Counted from the first letter of the stretch, positions 7,175-16,599 are shown. The stretch: DNA of 64,000 bases from Lentzea tibetensis (GCF_007845675.1 NZ_VOBR01000002.1:124001-188000), one strand, 5' to 3'. Notes: generated by a model not told the origin, from the letters alone. A program made the numbers and translations.

Positions 7175-8713
7175 GTGACTACTCTTCTCCTCGGCGGCCG
7201 CATCTACGCACCGGACGCGACGGCGATGGCCGTCGCGGACGGGATCATCGTCTGGATCGGCCAGGACTCGGTCGGGCGCGCGCTGCACCCGGACGCCGAG
7301 GTCGTCGAGCTGAACGGCGCGTTCGTCGCGCCCGCGTTCGTGGACGCGCACGTGCACGCCACGTCGGCAGGCCTGCTGCTCACCGGACTGGACCTGACGA
7401 AGACCGCGTCACTCGGCGAGCTGCTGACGAAGATCGCGGAGGCGGACGGCCCGCTCGTGTGGGGACACGGCTGGGACGAGACGCGCTGGCCGGAGAACCG
7501 CCCGCCGACGCGCGCCGAGATCGACGCCGCGGCGGGGGACAAGATCGTCTACCTGTCCCGCATCGACGTGCACTCCGCGCTGGTCAGCAGCTCGTTGATC
7601 ACCGACGAGACCCGCGAGGCGGACGGCTGGTCGCAGGACGGTCCGCTCGCGCGCGCCGCGCACCACCACGTGCGCGGAGCGGCTCAGGCGGCGATCACGC
7701 CCGAGCAGCGTCTAGCCGCCCAACGCGCGTTCCTCTCCTACGCCGCCAGCAAGGGCATCGCGTCCGTGCACGAGTGCGCCGGCCCGGACATCTCCGGCGT
7801 CGACGACCTCGCCGGGCTGCTCACGCTCACCGACGGCCCCGAGGTCGTCGCGTACTGGGGTGCGCACGAGAACATCGGCCTGCCGATCCGCGGCCTCGCC
7901 GGTGACCACTTCGTCGACGGTGCCATCGGCTCCCGCACGGCCGCGCTGACCGAGCCGTACACCGACCTGCCCGAGACGTCCGGTGCGCTGTACCTGGAGC
8001 CGCAGCAGATCGCTGATCACCTGGTGCGGTGCACCGAGGCCGGGCTGCAGGCCGGGTTCCACGTCATCGGTGACGCCGCGATGGCCGCGGTGGTCGAGGG
8101 CTTCGAACGCGCCGAGAAGGTCGTCGGCACGCCCGCGCTCGCCAGTGCAAGGCACCGGCTGGAGCACGTCGAGATGGTCTCCGCGGAGCAGGCGGCGAAA
8201 CTGGCCGGGTGGGGCGTGGTGGCCTCCGTGCAGCCCTTGTTCGACGCCGAGTGGGGCGGACCGTCCGGAATGTACGCACAACGCCTGGGCGCCGAGCGCG
8301 GAGTGGGGCTCAATCCCTTTTCTCGCCTGGCCGCCGCCGGGGTGCTGCTGGCGTTCGGCTCGGACACGCCGGTGACCGCGATCGACCCGTGGGCCGCGGT
8401 GCGCGCCGCCGTCCACCACCGCACCGACGGCTTCGGCATCTCGCCGCGTGCGGCGTTCACCGCGCACACGCGTGGCGGCTGGCGCGCGGCCGGTGTCGAC
8501 GACGGCGTGACCGGCACGCTGCAGCCCGGCGCGCCCGCGACCTACGCGGTGTGGGAGACCGGTGACCTGGTCGTCGCCGGGTCCGACGCGCGGGTGCAAC
8601 GCTGGTCGACCGACCCGCGCTCCGGCGTGCCCGGACTGCCGGACCTCAGCGGGCCTCTGCCGAACTGCTTGCGCACTGTTCTCAATGGACGGACGATCTA
8701 CCAAAGGGAGTGA
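7175..8713 (+). CDS. Amidohydrolase family protein (YtcJ-like)
   Basis: A 512-residue metal-dependent hydrolase of the YtcJ/AepA group. The N-terminal metal motif VDAHVHATSAG is near residue 53, and a TIM-barrel core follows with DGAIGSRTAALTEPY, FHVIGDAAM, ARHRLEHVEMV and a final FGSDTPVTAIDPW carrying the catalytic Asp. The family hydrolyses amides or related C-N bonds; the substrate is unknown. It sits inside the lysine operon between kdd and kamD, with a GTG start 1 bp after the kdd stop and a stop just before kamD, so it is surely cotranscribed. It has no counterpart in the clostridial lysine fermentation pathway, which makes its position notable. Confidence 0.85.
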   Translation: MTTLLLGGRIYAPDATAMAVADGIIVWIGQDSVGRALHPDAEVVELNGAFVAPAFVDAHVHATSAGLLLTGLDLTKTASLGELLTKIAEADGPLVWGHGWDETRWPENRPPTRAEIDAAAGDKIVYLSRIDVHSALVSSSLITDETREADGWSQDGPLARAAHHHVRGAAQAAITPEQRLAAQRAFLSYAASKGIASVHECAGPDISGVDDLAGLLTLTDGPEVVAYWGAHENIGLPIRGLAGDHFVDGAIGSRTAALTEPYTDLPETSGALYLEPQQIADHLVRCTEAGLQAGFHVIGDAAMAAVVEGFERAEKVVGTPALASARHRLEHVEMVSAEQAAKLAGWGVVASVQPLFDAEWGGPSGMYAQRLGAERGVGLNPFSRLAAAGVLLAFGSDTPVTAIDPWAAVRAAVHHRTDGFGISPRAAFTAHTRGGWRAAGVDDGVTGTLQPGAPATYAVWETGDLVVAGSDARVQRWSTDPRSGVPGLPDLSGPLPNCLRTVLNGRTIYQRE

Positions 8714-8715
8714 CA

Positions 8716-10284
8716 ATGGCGTTGCTCGACCTCGATCCCACGGTGGTCGCCACCGCGCGGAAACTCGCCGCGCGGGCGGCCGAACCCGTGGTGTCGATCG
8801 CCAAGGCGCACACCACGGTCGCGGTCGAGCGCGCCACGCTGCGGCTGGCCGGGATCACCGGCGCGGACTCCACGCACCGCGCGGGTGACGTGCCGTGGGT
8901 GAACCGCGTGATCGACACCGTTCGAGAGCAGTGCGGGCTGGAGCACGGCGTCGTGCTGCCGGCGTTCCACGCGTTGCGGGAGAACAACATCGCGACGCTG
9001 ACCGAACTGGCCGAAGCGACCGCGGCCGGGCAGGTCCGGTTCACCGTGCCCGCCGGTCGTGACCGCGACCGCGCGGCCAAGGCCGGCGGCACCGCGGTCG
9101 CCAAGGGCATCAAGACCGTCGACCGCAACCGGGCGCAGCGCGACAAGCTCGTCACGAAGCTGGGCGACCCGCCGCAGCGGCCGTGGATCTACCTCATCGT
9201 GGCGACCGGTGACATCGACGAGGACGTCGTCCAGGCGCAGAACGCGGCCCGCGCGGGCGCGGACGTCATCGCGGTGATCCGGTCCACCGGACAGTCCCTT
9301 CTGGACTACGTGCCGGAAGGCGCCACGCACCACGGGTTCGCGGGCACGTACGCCACGCAGGAGAACTTCCGCATCATGCGGGCGGCGCTGGACGACGTGT
9401 CGAAGGAGGTCGGCCGGTACGTCCGGCTGACGAACTACGCGTCCGGCCTGTGCATGCCGGAGATCGCCGTGCTGGCCGGGTTGCAGCGACTCGACATGAT
9501 GCTGAACGACTCGATGTACGGGATCCTGTTCCGCGACATCAACCCGATCCGCACGTTCGTCGACCAGCGGTTCTCCCGTCAGGTCCACGCGCGCGCCGGG
9601 ATCATCATCAACACCGGTGAGGACAACTACCTCACGACCGCCGACGCGGTCGACGCCGCGCACACCGTCACCGTGTCGCAGCTGCTCAACGAGCACTTCG
9701 CGCACGAGGCCGGGCTGCCGGACCACCTGCTGGGCCTCGGCCACGCGTTCGAGATCAACCCGAAGGTGCCGGACTCGTTCCGGCTGGAGCTGGCGCACGC
9801 GCTGCTGGCGCGCGAGCTGTTCCCGGACGCGCCGCTGAAGTGGATGCCGCCGACCAAGCACATGACCGGCGACGTCTTCAACGGCTACCTGCTCGACGGG
9901 TTCTTCAACCTCGCCGGAGTCCTCACCGGACAGTCGATCCTGCTGGTGGGCATGATGACCGAGGCGGTCGTGACGCCGTTCCTGTCCGACCGCGACCTCG
10001 CGCTCGCGAACGTCCGCTACGTGCTCAACGCGGCGGGCAACCTGGCGGAGGACTTCCGGCCGTCGCCGGACGGCCTGATCGTGAAGCGCGCGCACCAGGT
10101 GCTCGGCGAGGCCGTCGACCTGCTCGAGCGGATCGTCGACGACGGCCTGCTCAACGCGATCGCGGACGGCACGTTCGGCCTGATGAAGCGCCCGGCTGAT
10201 CAGGGCAAGGGCGCGGACGGCGTCGTCGAGAAGGCGGACGAGTACTTCAACCCGGCGTCGGAGCTGCTGGAGGCGGGCGAATGA
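8716..10284 (+). CDS. kamD: Beta-lysine 5,6-aminomutase alpha subunit
   Basis: A 522-residue subunit of the adenosylcobalamin- and PLP-dependent mutase that shifts the terminal amino group of L-beta-lysine from C6 to C5. It matches the KamD TIM-barrel family along its length, including the [20 protein letters not shown] stretch, [15 protein letters not shown]-like [15 protein letters not shown], and [15 protein letters not shown]. The ATG at 8716 is preferred to a GTG at 8710 because AAAGGGAG ends just before 8711. It overlaps kamE by 4 bp (ATGA), as expected for subunits made in equal amounts. Confidence 0.92.
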   Translation: MALLDLDPTVVATARKLAARAAEPVVSIAKAHTTVAVERATLRLAGITGADSTHRAGDVPWVNRVIDTVREQCGLEHGVVLPAFHALRENNIATLTELAEATAAGQVRFTVPAGRDRDRAAKAGGTAVAKGIKTVDRNRAQRDKLVTKLGDPPQRPWIYLIVATGDIDEDVVQAQNAARAGADVIAVIRSTGQSLLDYVPEGATHHGFAGTYATQENFRIMRAALDDVSKEVGRYVRLTNYASGLCMPEIAVLAGLQRLDMMLNDSMYGILFRDINPIRTFVDQRFSRQVHARAGIIINTGEDNYLTTADAVDAAHTVTVSQLLNEHFAHEAGLPDHLLGLGHAFEINPKVPDSFRLELAHALLARELFPDAPLKWMPPTKHMTGDVFNGYLLDGFFNLAGVLTGQSILLVGMMTEAVVTPFLSDRDLALANVRYVLNAAGNLAEDFRPSPDGLIVKRAHQVLGEAVDLLERIVDDGLLNAIADGTFGLMKRPADQGKGADGVVEKADEYFNPASELLEAGE

Positions 10285-11024
10285 GCAGGTACGTGCGGCC
10301 GTACGGGGACACCACGGGCGACGGCATGATCCAGACGTCGTTCACGCTGCCGGTGCCGTTCGGCCCCAAGGCGGACGGCGCGGCGTTGCAGCTGGCGAAC
10401 AAGATGGGCATGGACCCGGCGATGGTCGTGCACTCGCACGCCATCGGCGCGGACTTCACGTTCTTCGTCGTCTACGGCTCGGTGAAGCACCTCGTCGACC
10501 TCGACGAGGTGCGCGTGGTCGAGCGCGAGTACCCGCTGCTCTCGCCGTCCGAGGTGAACACGACGCTGAAGAAGTTGTTGCGCCGCAAGTTCGTCGTGGT
10601 CGGCGGCTGCATCGGCACCGACGCGCACACCGTCGGCATCGACGCGATCCTCAACATCAAGGGGTTCGCGGGGGAGAAGGGCCTCGAGTACTACCGCGAG
10701 CTGAAGGTCGTGAACCTCGGCGCGCAGGTGTCGGTGCCCGAGCTCGTGCGGCGCGCCAGGACCGAGAAGGCCGACGCGGTGCTCATCTCGCAGGTCGTCA
10801 CGCAGCGGGACGCGCACATCCTGAACACCCAGGAGATGGCCGCGGCGTTCCGGGAGGCGATGGGCGACCGGCGTCCGCTGCTCGTGGCGGGCGGCCCGCG
10901 GTTCGACCCGCTGATGGCGGGGGAGCTCGGCGTGGACAGGGTTTTCAGTCGCGGCACCACACCGGGCGAGGTCGCCTCGTACCTGGTGCACGCGGTCCAG
11001 GAGAAGAAGGGCGTCGCGGCGTGA
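10281..11024 (+). CDS. kamE: Beta-lysine 5,6-aminomutase beta (cobalamin-binding) subunit
   Basis: A 247-residue B12-binding partner of KamD. The base-off cobalamin motif DAHTVG (Asp114, His116, Gly119) is intact and is followed by the Rossmann-like cobalamin domain. Lys142 in LKVVNLGAQ corresponds to the lysine that holds PLP in the clostridial enzyme (Lys144 of the beta subunit). These residues argue for an active mutase that needs adenosylcobalamin. Start and stop overlap the neighbours by 4 bp on each side, so translation of kamD, kamE and kal is coupled. Confidence 0.92.
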   Translation: MSRYVRPYGDTTGDGMIQTSFTLPVPFGPKADGAALQLANKMGMDPAMVVHSHAIGADFTFFVVYGSVKHLVDLDEVRVVEREYPLLSPSEVNTTLKKLLRRKFVVVGGCIGTDAHTVGIDAILNIKGFAGEKGLEYYRELKVVNLGAQVSVPELVRRARTEKADAVLISQVVTQRDAHILNTQEMAAAFREAMGDRRPLLVAGGPRFDPLMAGELGVDRVFSRGTTPGEVASYLVHAVQEKKGVAA

Positions 11025-11413
11025 ACCTGTACGAGGGCTTTTCGGTCACCCACCGGCGTTACGTGCCGCATTCGCACGCGCACTACGGCGGCAACCTCGT
11101 CGACGGCGCGTACGGCCTCGGCATGTTCGGCGACGTCGCGACCGAGCTGCTGATCCAGACCGACGCCGACGAGGGCCTGTTCGCCGGGTACGACAAGGTC
11201 GAGTTCCTCGCCCCGATCCAGGCCGGTGACGTGATCGAGGCGACCGCGACGCTCACCCGGATCGGCAACCGGTCCCGCACGCTCGACTTCGAGGCCCGCG
11301 TCGTGTGCCGCTCGGCCCCGGTGCGCGGGCCGTCGGCGGCCGACGTGCTCGACCCGCCCGTCGTGGTCACGCGGGCGCGTGGTGTCTGCGTGGTGCCCAA
11401 GCCCGCGGAGTGA
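11021..11413 (+). CDS. kal: 3-aminobutyryl-CoA ammonia lyase (hotdog fold)
   Basis: A 130-residue hotdog-fold protein. In the beta-lysine pathway Kal removes ammonia from 3-aminobutyryl-CoA to give crotonyl-CoA. [23 protein letters not shown] near residues 27-49 matches the Kal helix region (shown here by its core [16 protein letters not shown]), and a second half with [18 protein letters not shown] is typical hotdog sequence. GTG start within the kamE stop. It closes the operon; the preceding pathway enzyme Kce is not encoded anywhere in this window. Confidence 0.85.
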   Translation: MNLYEGFSVTHRRYVPHSHAHYGGNLVDGAYGLGMFGDVATELLIQTDADEGLFAGYDKVEFLAPIQAGDVIEATATLTRIGNRSRTLDFEARVVCRSAPVRGPSAADVLDPPVVVTRARGVCVVPKPAE

Positions 11414-11544
11414 AGTCGCCAGTGGCCTCACGTTTTGGCCACGAACGAATGGATTGCCGCGGCACGCTGTGCTGATCGACAGTTGCTCCAGGCGACGGTG
11501 CGGGGACACCGACGTCAAGGGGAAAGCTCGATCAACGGAGTGCT

Positions 11545-12105
11545 ATGAGCACCTTGAAGAAGCTTGTGAGAGGCATTGCTGTCACGGCCGCGGCGTTGGC
11601 GTTGGCACTGACCTCCACGGTCTCGTCCAACGCCGAACCGGACACGCGTGCCGTCATGGACGTGCAGAAGGTGGACGGGGCGAGCGCACAGGCGTACGGC
11701 CACATCATCAACAACAACAGCGGGATGTGCCTCGCGGTCCCTGGTGGCAGCACCCAGGAGGGCCTCGGCCTGATCCAGTGGGGCTGCGGTGGCTGGGAGG
11801 ACCACTACTGGCAGCTCGAGCCGTGGGACGTCAACGGTGTGCGCCACTACCAGATTCGCAACGCGAGGTCGCAGCAGTGCCTCGCGGTGCCCGGCAACAG
11901 CCAGGAACGAGGCGTGCAGGTCATTCAATGGGGTTGCGGCCAGTTCCCCGACCACTTCTGGCGGGTCATCCCGGCCGGTGGCAAGTCGCAGCTGAAGAAC
12001 TTCGGGACCGGCCAGTGCCTCGCGATTCCAGGCGCCAGCAAGGTCCAGGGCGAGCGGGTCATCCAGTGGCCGTGCGGGACCTTCCCCGACCACTACTGGA
12101 GGTAG
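11545..12105 (+). CDS. Secreted ricin-type beta-trefoil lectin domain protein
   Basis: A 186-residue exported protein. The signal peptide has KK near the start, a hydrophobic AAALALALTSTVSS core and a likely cut near residue 30. The mature part is a single beta-trefoil with three repeats, each carrying CLAVPG/CLAIPG and IQWGCG or IQWPCG followed by DHYWR/DHFWR (the QxW-type core of ricin B domains). Such domains bind galactose- or xylose-containing glycans outside the cell. No catalytic domain is attached, so it is a free lectin. It has its own ribosome site and a terminator immediately downstream, hence is monocistronic. Confidence 0.85.
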   Translation: MSTLKKLVRGIAVTAAALALALTSTVSSNAEPDTRAVMDVQKVDGASAQAYGHIINNNSGMCLAVPGGSTQEGLGLIQWGCGGWEDHYWQLEPWDVNGVRHYQIRNARSQQCLAVPGNSQERGVQVIQWGCGQFPDHFWRVIPAGGKSQLKNFGTGQCLAIPGASKVQGERVIQWPCGTFPDHYWR

Positions 12106-12127
12106 GGGCCAGTACGACTGAGCCGGG

Positions 12128-12152
12128 CCGGAGGCGTGTCACACGCCTCCGG
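12128..12152 (+). terminator. Terminator of lectin gene
   Basis: A perfect 11-bp stem CCGGAGGCGTG / CACGCCTCCGG with a 3-nt loop lies 22 bp after the lectin stop. Confidence 0.75.
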
Positions 12153-12263
12153 TCCGGTGTTCGTCGTGGGTCGGGCTCCGGTTCGACCCATTCGAAAAAC
12201 CTTTGAACCGCAAGGCTTCCTGCTTCCGAACCCTCGCCGTGAGCTGGTGAAGGGAGCAGGTTC

Positions 12264-13676
12264 ATGCCCACTAGGAGACAACGATTAGGGCGCACCGTCG
12301 GTGTGCTCGCGGCCGTCGCGGTGGCGGCCGCCGTACCGGGGATATCCGGTGCGTCGAGCCACCGCGAGGCGCCGCTCATCGCGGCGGACCCGTACGTCGA
12401 CAACACCGACGTGTACGCGTTCGTCAGCCCGGACAACCAGGACACCGTCACGCTGGTGGCGAACTGGTTCGGGTTGCAGGAACCCAATGGTGGCCCCAAC
12501 TTCTACCCCTGGGCCACGGACGCCAGGTACGACATCAACATCGACGCCGACGGTGACGCGGTGCCCGACCAGACCTTCCGGGTCACGTTCACCACCGACG
12601 ACCGGCGCGGCAAGGACACGTTCCTGTACAACAAGGGGCCGGTCAAGTCGATCAACGACCCGAACCTGTTGTTCAGGCAGAACTACAAGCTGGAGGTCGT
12701 CGACTCAGCGGGGAAGAGCAAGACCCTCGTGCAGAGCGGGAGGGCCGCGCCGTCCAACACGGGCTGGGCGTCGTTCCCGAACTTCCAGACGATCCGCGAC
12801 CAGGCGATCAGCAAGCTGCCCGGTGGCGGACAGGTCTACGTGGGTCCGGCCGACGACTCGTTCTTCCTCGACCTGCGGGTGTTCGACCTGCTGTACGGCG
12901 GGAACCTGCAGGAGGTCAACCAGGACACGCTGATGGGCTACAACGTCAACACCATCGCGATCCAGGTGCCGAAGTCGATGCTGGCGCTCAAGGGTGACGC
13001 GAAGCGCAACCCGGTGATCGGCGTGTGGAGCGACACCGAGAAGCGCACGCTCAAGCTCGACCCCGGCAAGGCGACCCCGCAGGGGCCGTTCGTGCAGGTG
13101 TCGCGGCTGGGCAACCCGCTGGTGAACGAGGTCGTGTCGTCCGCGGCGATCAAGGACGCGTTCAACGGGCTCGAGCCGGTGAACGACGGCAAGGTGCAGG
13201 CGCTGCTCGACCGCGTCACGAACCCGGAGCTCGCCAGGCTCATCGAGGCGATCTACGGCATCAAGGCACCGATGACACCCCGCAACGACCTGGTCGAGAT
13301 CTTCCTGACCGGGATCACGACCAAGGCGGGCGGACCGATCAAGGTCGATCTGAACTCGCAGCTGATGAACGCCGACGTGAACCCCAAGAAGTTCAGCCCG
13401 TCGGAGATGCTGCGGCTCAACATGTCCACGCCGGTGACGGAGAAACCCAACCGGCTCGGTGTGCTCGGCGGTGACCTGCAGGGGTTCCCGAACGGCCGCA
13501 GGCTCACCGACGACGTCGTGGACATCTCGATCCAGGCGGTCGAAGGAGCGGCGTTGACCGGCAAGCTCGTGCCGGCGCTCGCCAAGGGTGACCGGGTGAA
13601 CGCCAACGACGTTCGCTTCGGTGACAAGTTCCCGTACCTGGCCCTGCCGAGCACCAAGGCGGTCAACTCCCGCTAG
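12264..13676 (+). CDS. Secreted DUF4331 domain protein
   Basis: A 470-residue exported protein: an Arg-rich start, a hydrophobic stretch VGVLAAVAVAAAVPGISG, then the DUF4331 hallmark SSHREAPLIAADPYVDNTDVYAF (core HREAPLIAADP) right after the signal peptide. Further family blocks include NFYPWATDARYDINIDADGD and DDSFFLDLRVFDLLYGG. The function of DUF4331 is unknown; acidic Asp-rich loops suggest a metal-binding, extracytoplasmic role (inference). A good GGGAGCAGG ribosome site precedes the ATG. It leads an operon with a TPR lipoprotein (11 bp away), a His-rich transporter and a small lipoprotein. Confidence 0.85.
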   Translation: MPTRRQRLGRTVGVLAAVAVAAAVPGISGASSHREAPLIAADPYVDNTDVYAFVSPDNQDTVTLVANWFGLQEPNGGPNFYPWATDARYDINIDADGDAVPDQTFRVTFTTDDRRGKDTFLYNKGPVKSINDPNLLFRQNYKLEVVDSAGKSKTLVQSGRAAPSNTGWASFPNFQTIRDQAISKLPGGGQVYVGPADDSFFLDLRVFDLLYGGNLQEVNQDTLMGYNVNTIAIQVPKSMLALKGDAKRNPVIGVWSDTEKRTLKLDPGKATPQGPFVQVSRLGNPLVNEVVSSAAIKDAFNGLEPVNDGKVQALLDRVTNPELARLIEAIYGIKAPMTPRNDLVEIFLTGITTKAGGPIKVDLNSQLMNADVNPKKFSPSEMLRLNMSTPVTEKPNRLGVLGGDLQGFPNGRRLTDDVVDISIQAVEGAALTGKLVPALAKGDRVNANDVRFGDKFPYLALPSTKAVNSR

Positions 13677-13687
13677 GAGTTCTTGCG

Positions 13688-14806
13688 ATGAGGAAGCTCC
13701 TCGTAGTTCTGGCCTGCCTTCTCACGGTCGGCGCCTGTGCCCGGACCCCGGAACCACCGGTGCAGCAGAAGTCGATGCTGGAACGCACCGTGTCGGGGTT
13801 GCAGGACAAGCTCCGCCGGTCGCCGGAGAACGCCGAGGCGTGGGCGGTGCTCGGTTCCGCGTACGTCGAGATGGCCCGCGCCACCTCCGATCCCGCGTTC
13901 CACCAGCGGGCTCGGGGTGCGCTGGACGAGTCGGTGAAGATCCAGCCGGACGGCAACGGCTCGGCCATGATCGGGCTGGGTGCGCTGGCCAACGCGCGGC
14001 ACGACTTCACCGCCGCGCGTGACTGGGCGGTGAAGGCGGTCGCGGTGCGGCCGGACTCGGCCGAGGCGCAGGGCGTGCTCGTCGACGCGCTGACCCAGCT
14101 CGGCGACGACACCGGTGCATCGGTTGCGCTGCAACGGATGCTGGACCTGCGACCGGGCGTGGCGTCGTTCACGCGCGCCTCGTACCACTTCGAGCTGCAC
14201 GGCAGGGTGGACGAGGCGCGGGACGCGCTGCGCACGGCGCTGGACTCCGCGTCGTCACCGGAGGAAGAGGCGTTCTGCCACTTCCACCTCGGCGAGCTGG
14301 CGTTCAACGCCGGTGCGCTGGACGAGGCGGCCGGGCACTACGAGCGAGCGAACTCGGAACAGGGGAAGGGAAGGGTCGCTGCGGCGCGGGGGCGCACCGA
14401 CGAGGCGCTCGGGCACTACCGGGCACTCGTCGCACGGGTTCCCGCGCCGCAGGACCTGGTCTCGTACGGCGAGGCGCTGGACGCGGCCGGTCGCCGGGAG
14501 GAGGCCGCCGCGCAGTACTCGCTGGCGTTGGAGCAGCTGCGGGCGTTCGGCGGTGACGACCTGACGGCCGCGCTGATCGCGGCCGACCACGGTTCGCCCG
14601 AGGAAGCGCTGCGCTTCGCGTCGGCGGAGTGGGGCAAGCGGCAGAGCGTGTTCACCGCGGACGCCATGGCGTGGGCCCTGCACGTGAACAAGCGCGATGC
14701 GGAAGCTCTGCCGTACGCGGACAAGGCGATTGCTTCGGGGTGGCGTGACCGGACCGTCGTCCGGCACCGGGACGCCATCGTGGCGGCGTTGGGGAGTGCG
14801 CGATGA
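13688..14806 (+). CDS. TPR-repeat lipoprotein
   Basis: A 372-residue protein with a lipoprotein signal peptide; the lipobox LTVGAC puts the acylated Cys at 17. The rest is tetratricopeptide-like helical repeats (for example AEAWAVLGSAYVEMARAT, AALDEAAGHYERANSEQG as TPR units), so a protein-protein scaffold on the outer face of the membrane is likely. It starts 11 bp after the DUF4331 gene and overlaps the transporter gene by 4 bp (ATGA), so these products probably act together. No enzymatic motif is seen. Confidence 0.82.
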   Translation: MRKLLVVLACLLTVGACARTPEPPVQQKSMLERTVSGLQDKLRRSPENAEAWAVLGSAYVEMARATSDPAFHQRARGALDESVKIQPDGNGSAMIGLGALANARHDFTAARDWAVKAVAVRPDSAEAQGVLVDALTQLGDDTGASVALQRMLDLRPGVASFTRASYHFELHGRVDEARDALRTALDSASSPEEEAFCHFHLGELAFNAGALDEAAGHYERANSEQGKGRVAAARGRTDEALGHYRALVARVPAPQDLVSYGEALDAAGRREEAAAQYSLALEQLRAFGGDDLTAALIAADHGSPEEALRFASAEWGKRQSVFTADAMAWALHVNKRDAEALPYADKAIASGWRDRTVVRHRDAIVAALGSAR

Positions 14807-16134
14807 GGGCGTTGCTGATCGTGCTGTTCGGTCTGGCGGGCGTGGTGCTCTTCGGGGGTGTCGCTTCGGCGCACCCGTTGAGCAACCTGAGCATCAACCA
14901 CTACGACGGGCTGCGGGTGCACGCCGACCGGATCGAGGTGCAGTCCGTTGTGGACAGTGCTGAGATTCCGACGCTGCAGGACAAGTCGGGGCGCGACGCC
15001 CGGTCGCGGTGCGGCGACGTGATGTCGTCGTTCGACGGCATGGTCGGGTCGCAGCGCCTGACCTGGCGGGTGGACGACGCGTCCGTCGAGCGGCCGCCCG
15101 GCGAGGCCGGGCTGCCGACCACCCGGCTGACGTGCCGGTTCAGCGCTCCGATCGTGGTGCGCGACGAGGTCGAGGTGGCGTTCAGCGACTCCTACCTCGA
15201 CGACCGGCCCGGCTGGCGGGAGATCACCGCCGTCGGCGTGGACGTGTCCGTGACGGGTGCGCCCGCGTCGACCGTCAGCGACGAGCTGCGCCGCTACCCG
15301 GACGACCTGCTCTCCTCCCCGCTGGACGTGCGCGCCGTGCGGTTCGTCGCGCAACCCGGTGCGGGGACGGTGGTTCCCGGTGTCGTGGGGAAGGCGACCT
15401 CGGCGGTCACCGGGCTGGTCGGCGACCTGACGCCGGTCGTCGGCGTGGGTGCCGTGCTGCTGGCGCTCCTGCTCGGGGCGGGGCACGCGGCGCTGCCCGG
15501 TCACGGGAAGACCGTGATGGCGGCGTACCTGGCGGGTTCGAGGGGTACTCGCAGGGACGCGTTCCTGGTCGGCGCCACGGTCACGTTCACCCACACGGCC
15601 GGGGTGCTGGTGCTCGGGTTGCTGCTCAGCGTGTCCAGCGTGATCGCGGGGGAGTCCGTGCTGCGCTGGCTCGGCGTCGCCAGTGGACTGCTCGTCGCCG
15701 TGATCGGCGGGTTCCTGCTCCGCTCGGCCATTCGTGCCCGGCGCCGCGGCGAACCGGCACTCGTCGGCCACGGACATGGGCACGGTCACGGCCATGGGCA
15801 CGGCCATGGGCACGGTCATGGTCACGGGATCAGCCGGGCCGGGTTGCTGGGCATGGGTGTAGCCGGAGGACTCGTGCCCAGTCCCTCCGCGCTGGTGGTG
15901 CTCCTGGGCGCGATCGCACTGGGCCGCACCTGGTTCGGCGTGGTCCTGGTGTTCGCCTACGGCCTCGGCATGGCGGCGACCCTCACCGCGGCAGGGCTGC
16001 TGCTGGTGTCGCTGCGCGACCGCCTGGAGCGGTTCGGAAAATTCCGCAAGATCACGAACTTCGCACCGGTCGGCACGGCCGCGCTGGTGTTCGTCGTTGG
16101 ACTCGGTCTGGCCACGCGTTCGCTGGCCTTCTAG
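14803..16134 (+). CDS. Nickel/cobalt transporter-like membrane protein with His-Gly repeat
   Basis: A 443-residue polytopic protein. A signal-like N-terminus and a ~180-residue extracytoplasmic domain (starting AHPLSNLSINHYDGL) precede six or so transmembrane helices. GAGHAALPGHGKTVMAAYLAGSRG-type sequence (core HAALPGHGKTVMAAYL) is the metal-binding signature of NicO/RcnA-like transporters. A cytosolic or periplasmic loop at 323-342 is ten consecutive His-Gly pairs, a likely metal buffer. GLVPSPSALVVLLGAIALG is the second conserved helix. The family moves Ni2+ or Co2+, either in or out; direction is unknown. Its partners are secreted lipoproteins, not B12 genes, although a B12-dependent mutase lies 4 kb upstream. 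Confidence 0.8.
   Translation: MRALLIVLFGLAGVVLFGGVASAHPLSNLSINHYDGLRVHADRIEVQSVVDSAEIPTLQDKSGRDARSRCGDVMSSFDGMVGSQRLTWRVDDASVERPPGEAGLPTTRLTCRFSAPIVVRDEVEVAFSDSYLDDRPGWREITAVGVDVSVTGAPASTVSDELRRYPDDLLSSPLDVRAVRFVAQPGAGTVVPGVVGKATSAVTGLVGDLTPVVGVGAVLLALLLGAGHAALPGHGKTVMAAYLAGSRGTRRDAFLVGATVTFTHTAGVLVLGLLLSVSSVIAGESVLRWLGVASGLLVAVIGGFLLRSAIRARRRGEPALVGHGHGHGHGHGHGHGHGHGHGISRAGLLGMGVAGGLVPSPSALVVLLGAIALGRTWFGVVLVFAYGLGMAATLTAAGLLLVSLRDRLERFGKFRKITNFAPVGTAALVFVVGLGLATRSLAF
15769..15828 (+). repeat. Tandem repeat encoding (His-Gly)10
   Basis: Ten in-frame His-Gly codon pairs, made largely of repeated CAYGGSCAY units, within the transporter gene. Such a repeat can gain or lose 6-bp units by slippage without breaking the frame. 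Confidence 0.9.
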
Positions 16135-16146
16135 GGGAGTGAAGTC

Positions 16147-16455
16147 ATGAGGTACACGCTCGTTCTCGCCGCACTGCTGCTCGTCGGGTGCTCCGCCTCC
16201 GCCGATCCGGGTCCCCGGTTCGACGACGAGGGGCAGGCGGAGCTCACCTGCATGAAGCACCAGCCGAACGCGCCGGGTGACCAGTACCTGAAGGAGGAGA
16301 ACTGGGACACCGACATGACGTTGCCGCTGCTGCGTTACTACACGACGAACGGCAAGAAGCCGTACTGCGACGGCCAGACCGCCTCTGAGGTGGACAAGCA
16401 GTGGCTGGACATCTACGTCAAGCTGGGCGCCGATGCTGGAAACATTCGTATATGA
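16147..16455 (+). CDS. Small lipoprotein, function unknown
   Basis: A 102-residue protein with a lipoprotein signal (LLLVGC, acylated Cys15). The mature part has two further Cys (ELTCMKH and PYCDG) that could form a disulfide. It starts 12 bp after the transporter stop with GGGGAGTGAAG as ribosome site, so it is the last gene of the DUF4331 operon. I recognise no named family. The same order of neighbours would be the best clue to function. Confidence 0.7.
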   Translation: MRYTLVLAALLLVGCSASADPGPRFDDEGQAELTCMKHQPNAPGDQYLKEENWDTDMTLPLLRYYTTNGKKPYCDGQTASEVDKQWLDIYVKLGADAGNIRI

Positions 16456-16599
16456 GAACTTTTCATGACGGATGTGGACACCGGCGCAGCCCGTGCCCTA
16501 CTGTGGCCGCTGACTGACAACCTACCGGGCAGTAGCCCGCCAACAACAAAGCGCTGAATTCCTTTCTCTCCAACCCTGCATGGTTGAGGAAGTGAGCCA

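Noticed and set aside
14803-16134. Cobalt importer dedicated to the B12-dependent lysine mutase
   Set aside because: It belongs to a separate operon with DUF4331 and lipoproteins; a lectin gene with its own terminator lies between. Left as a possibility only.
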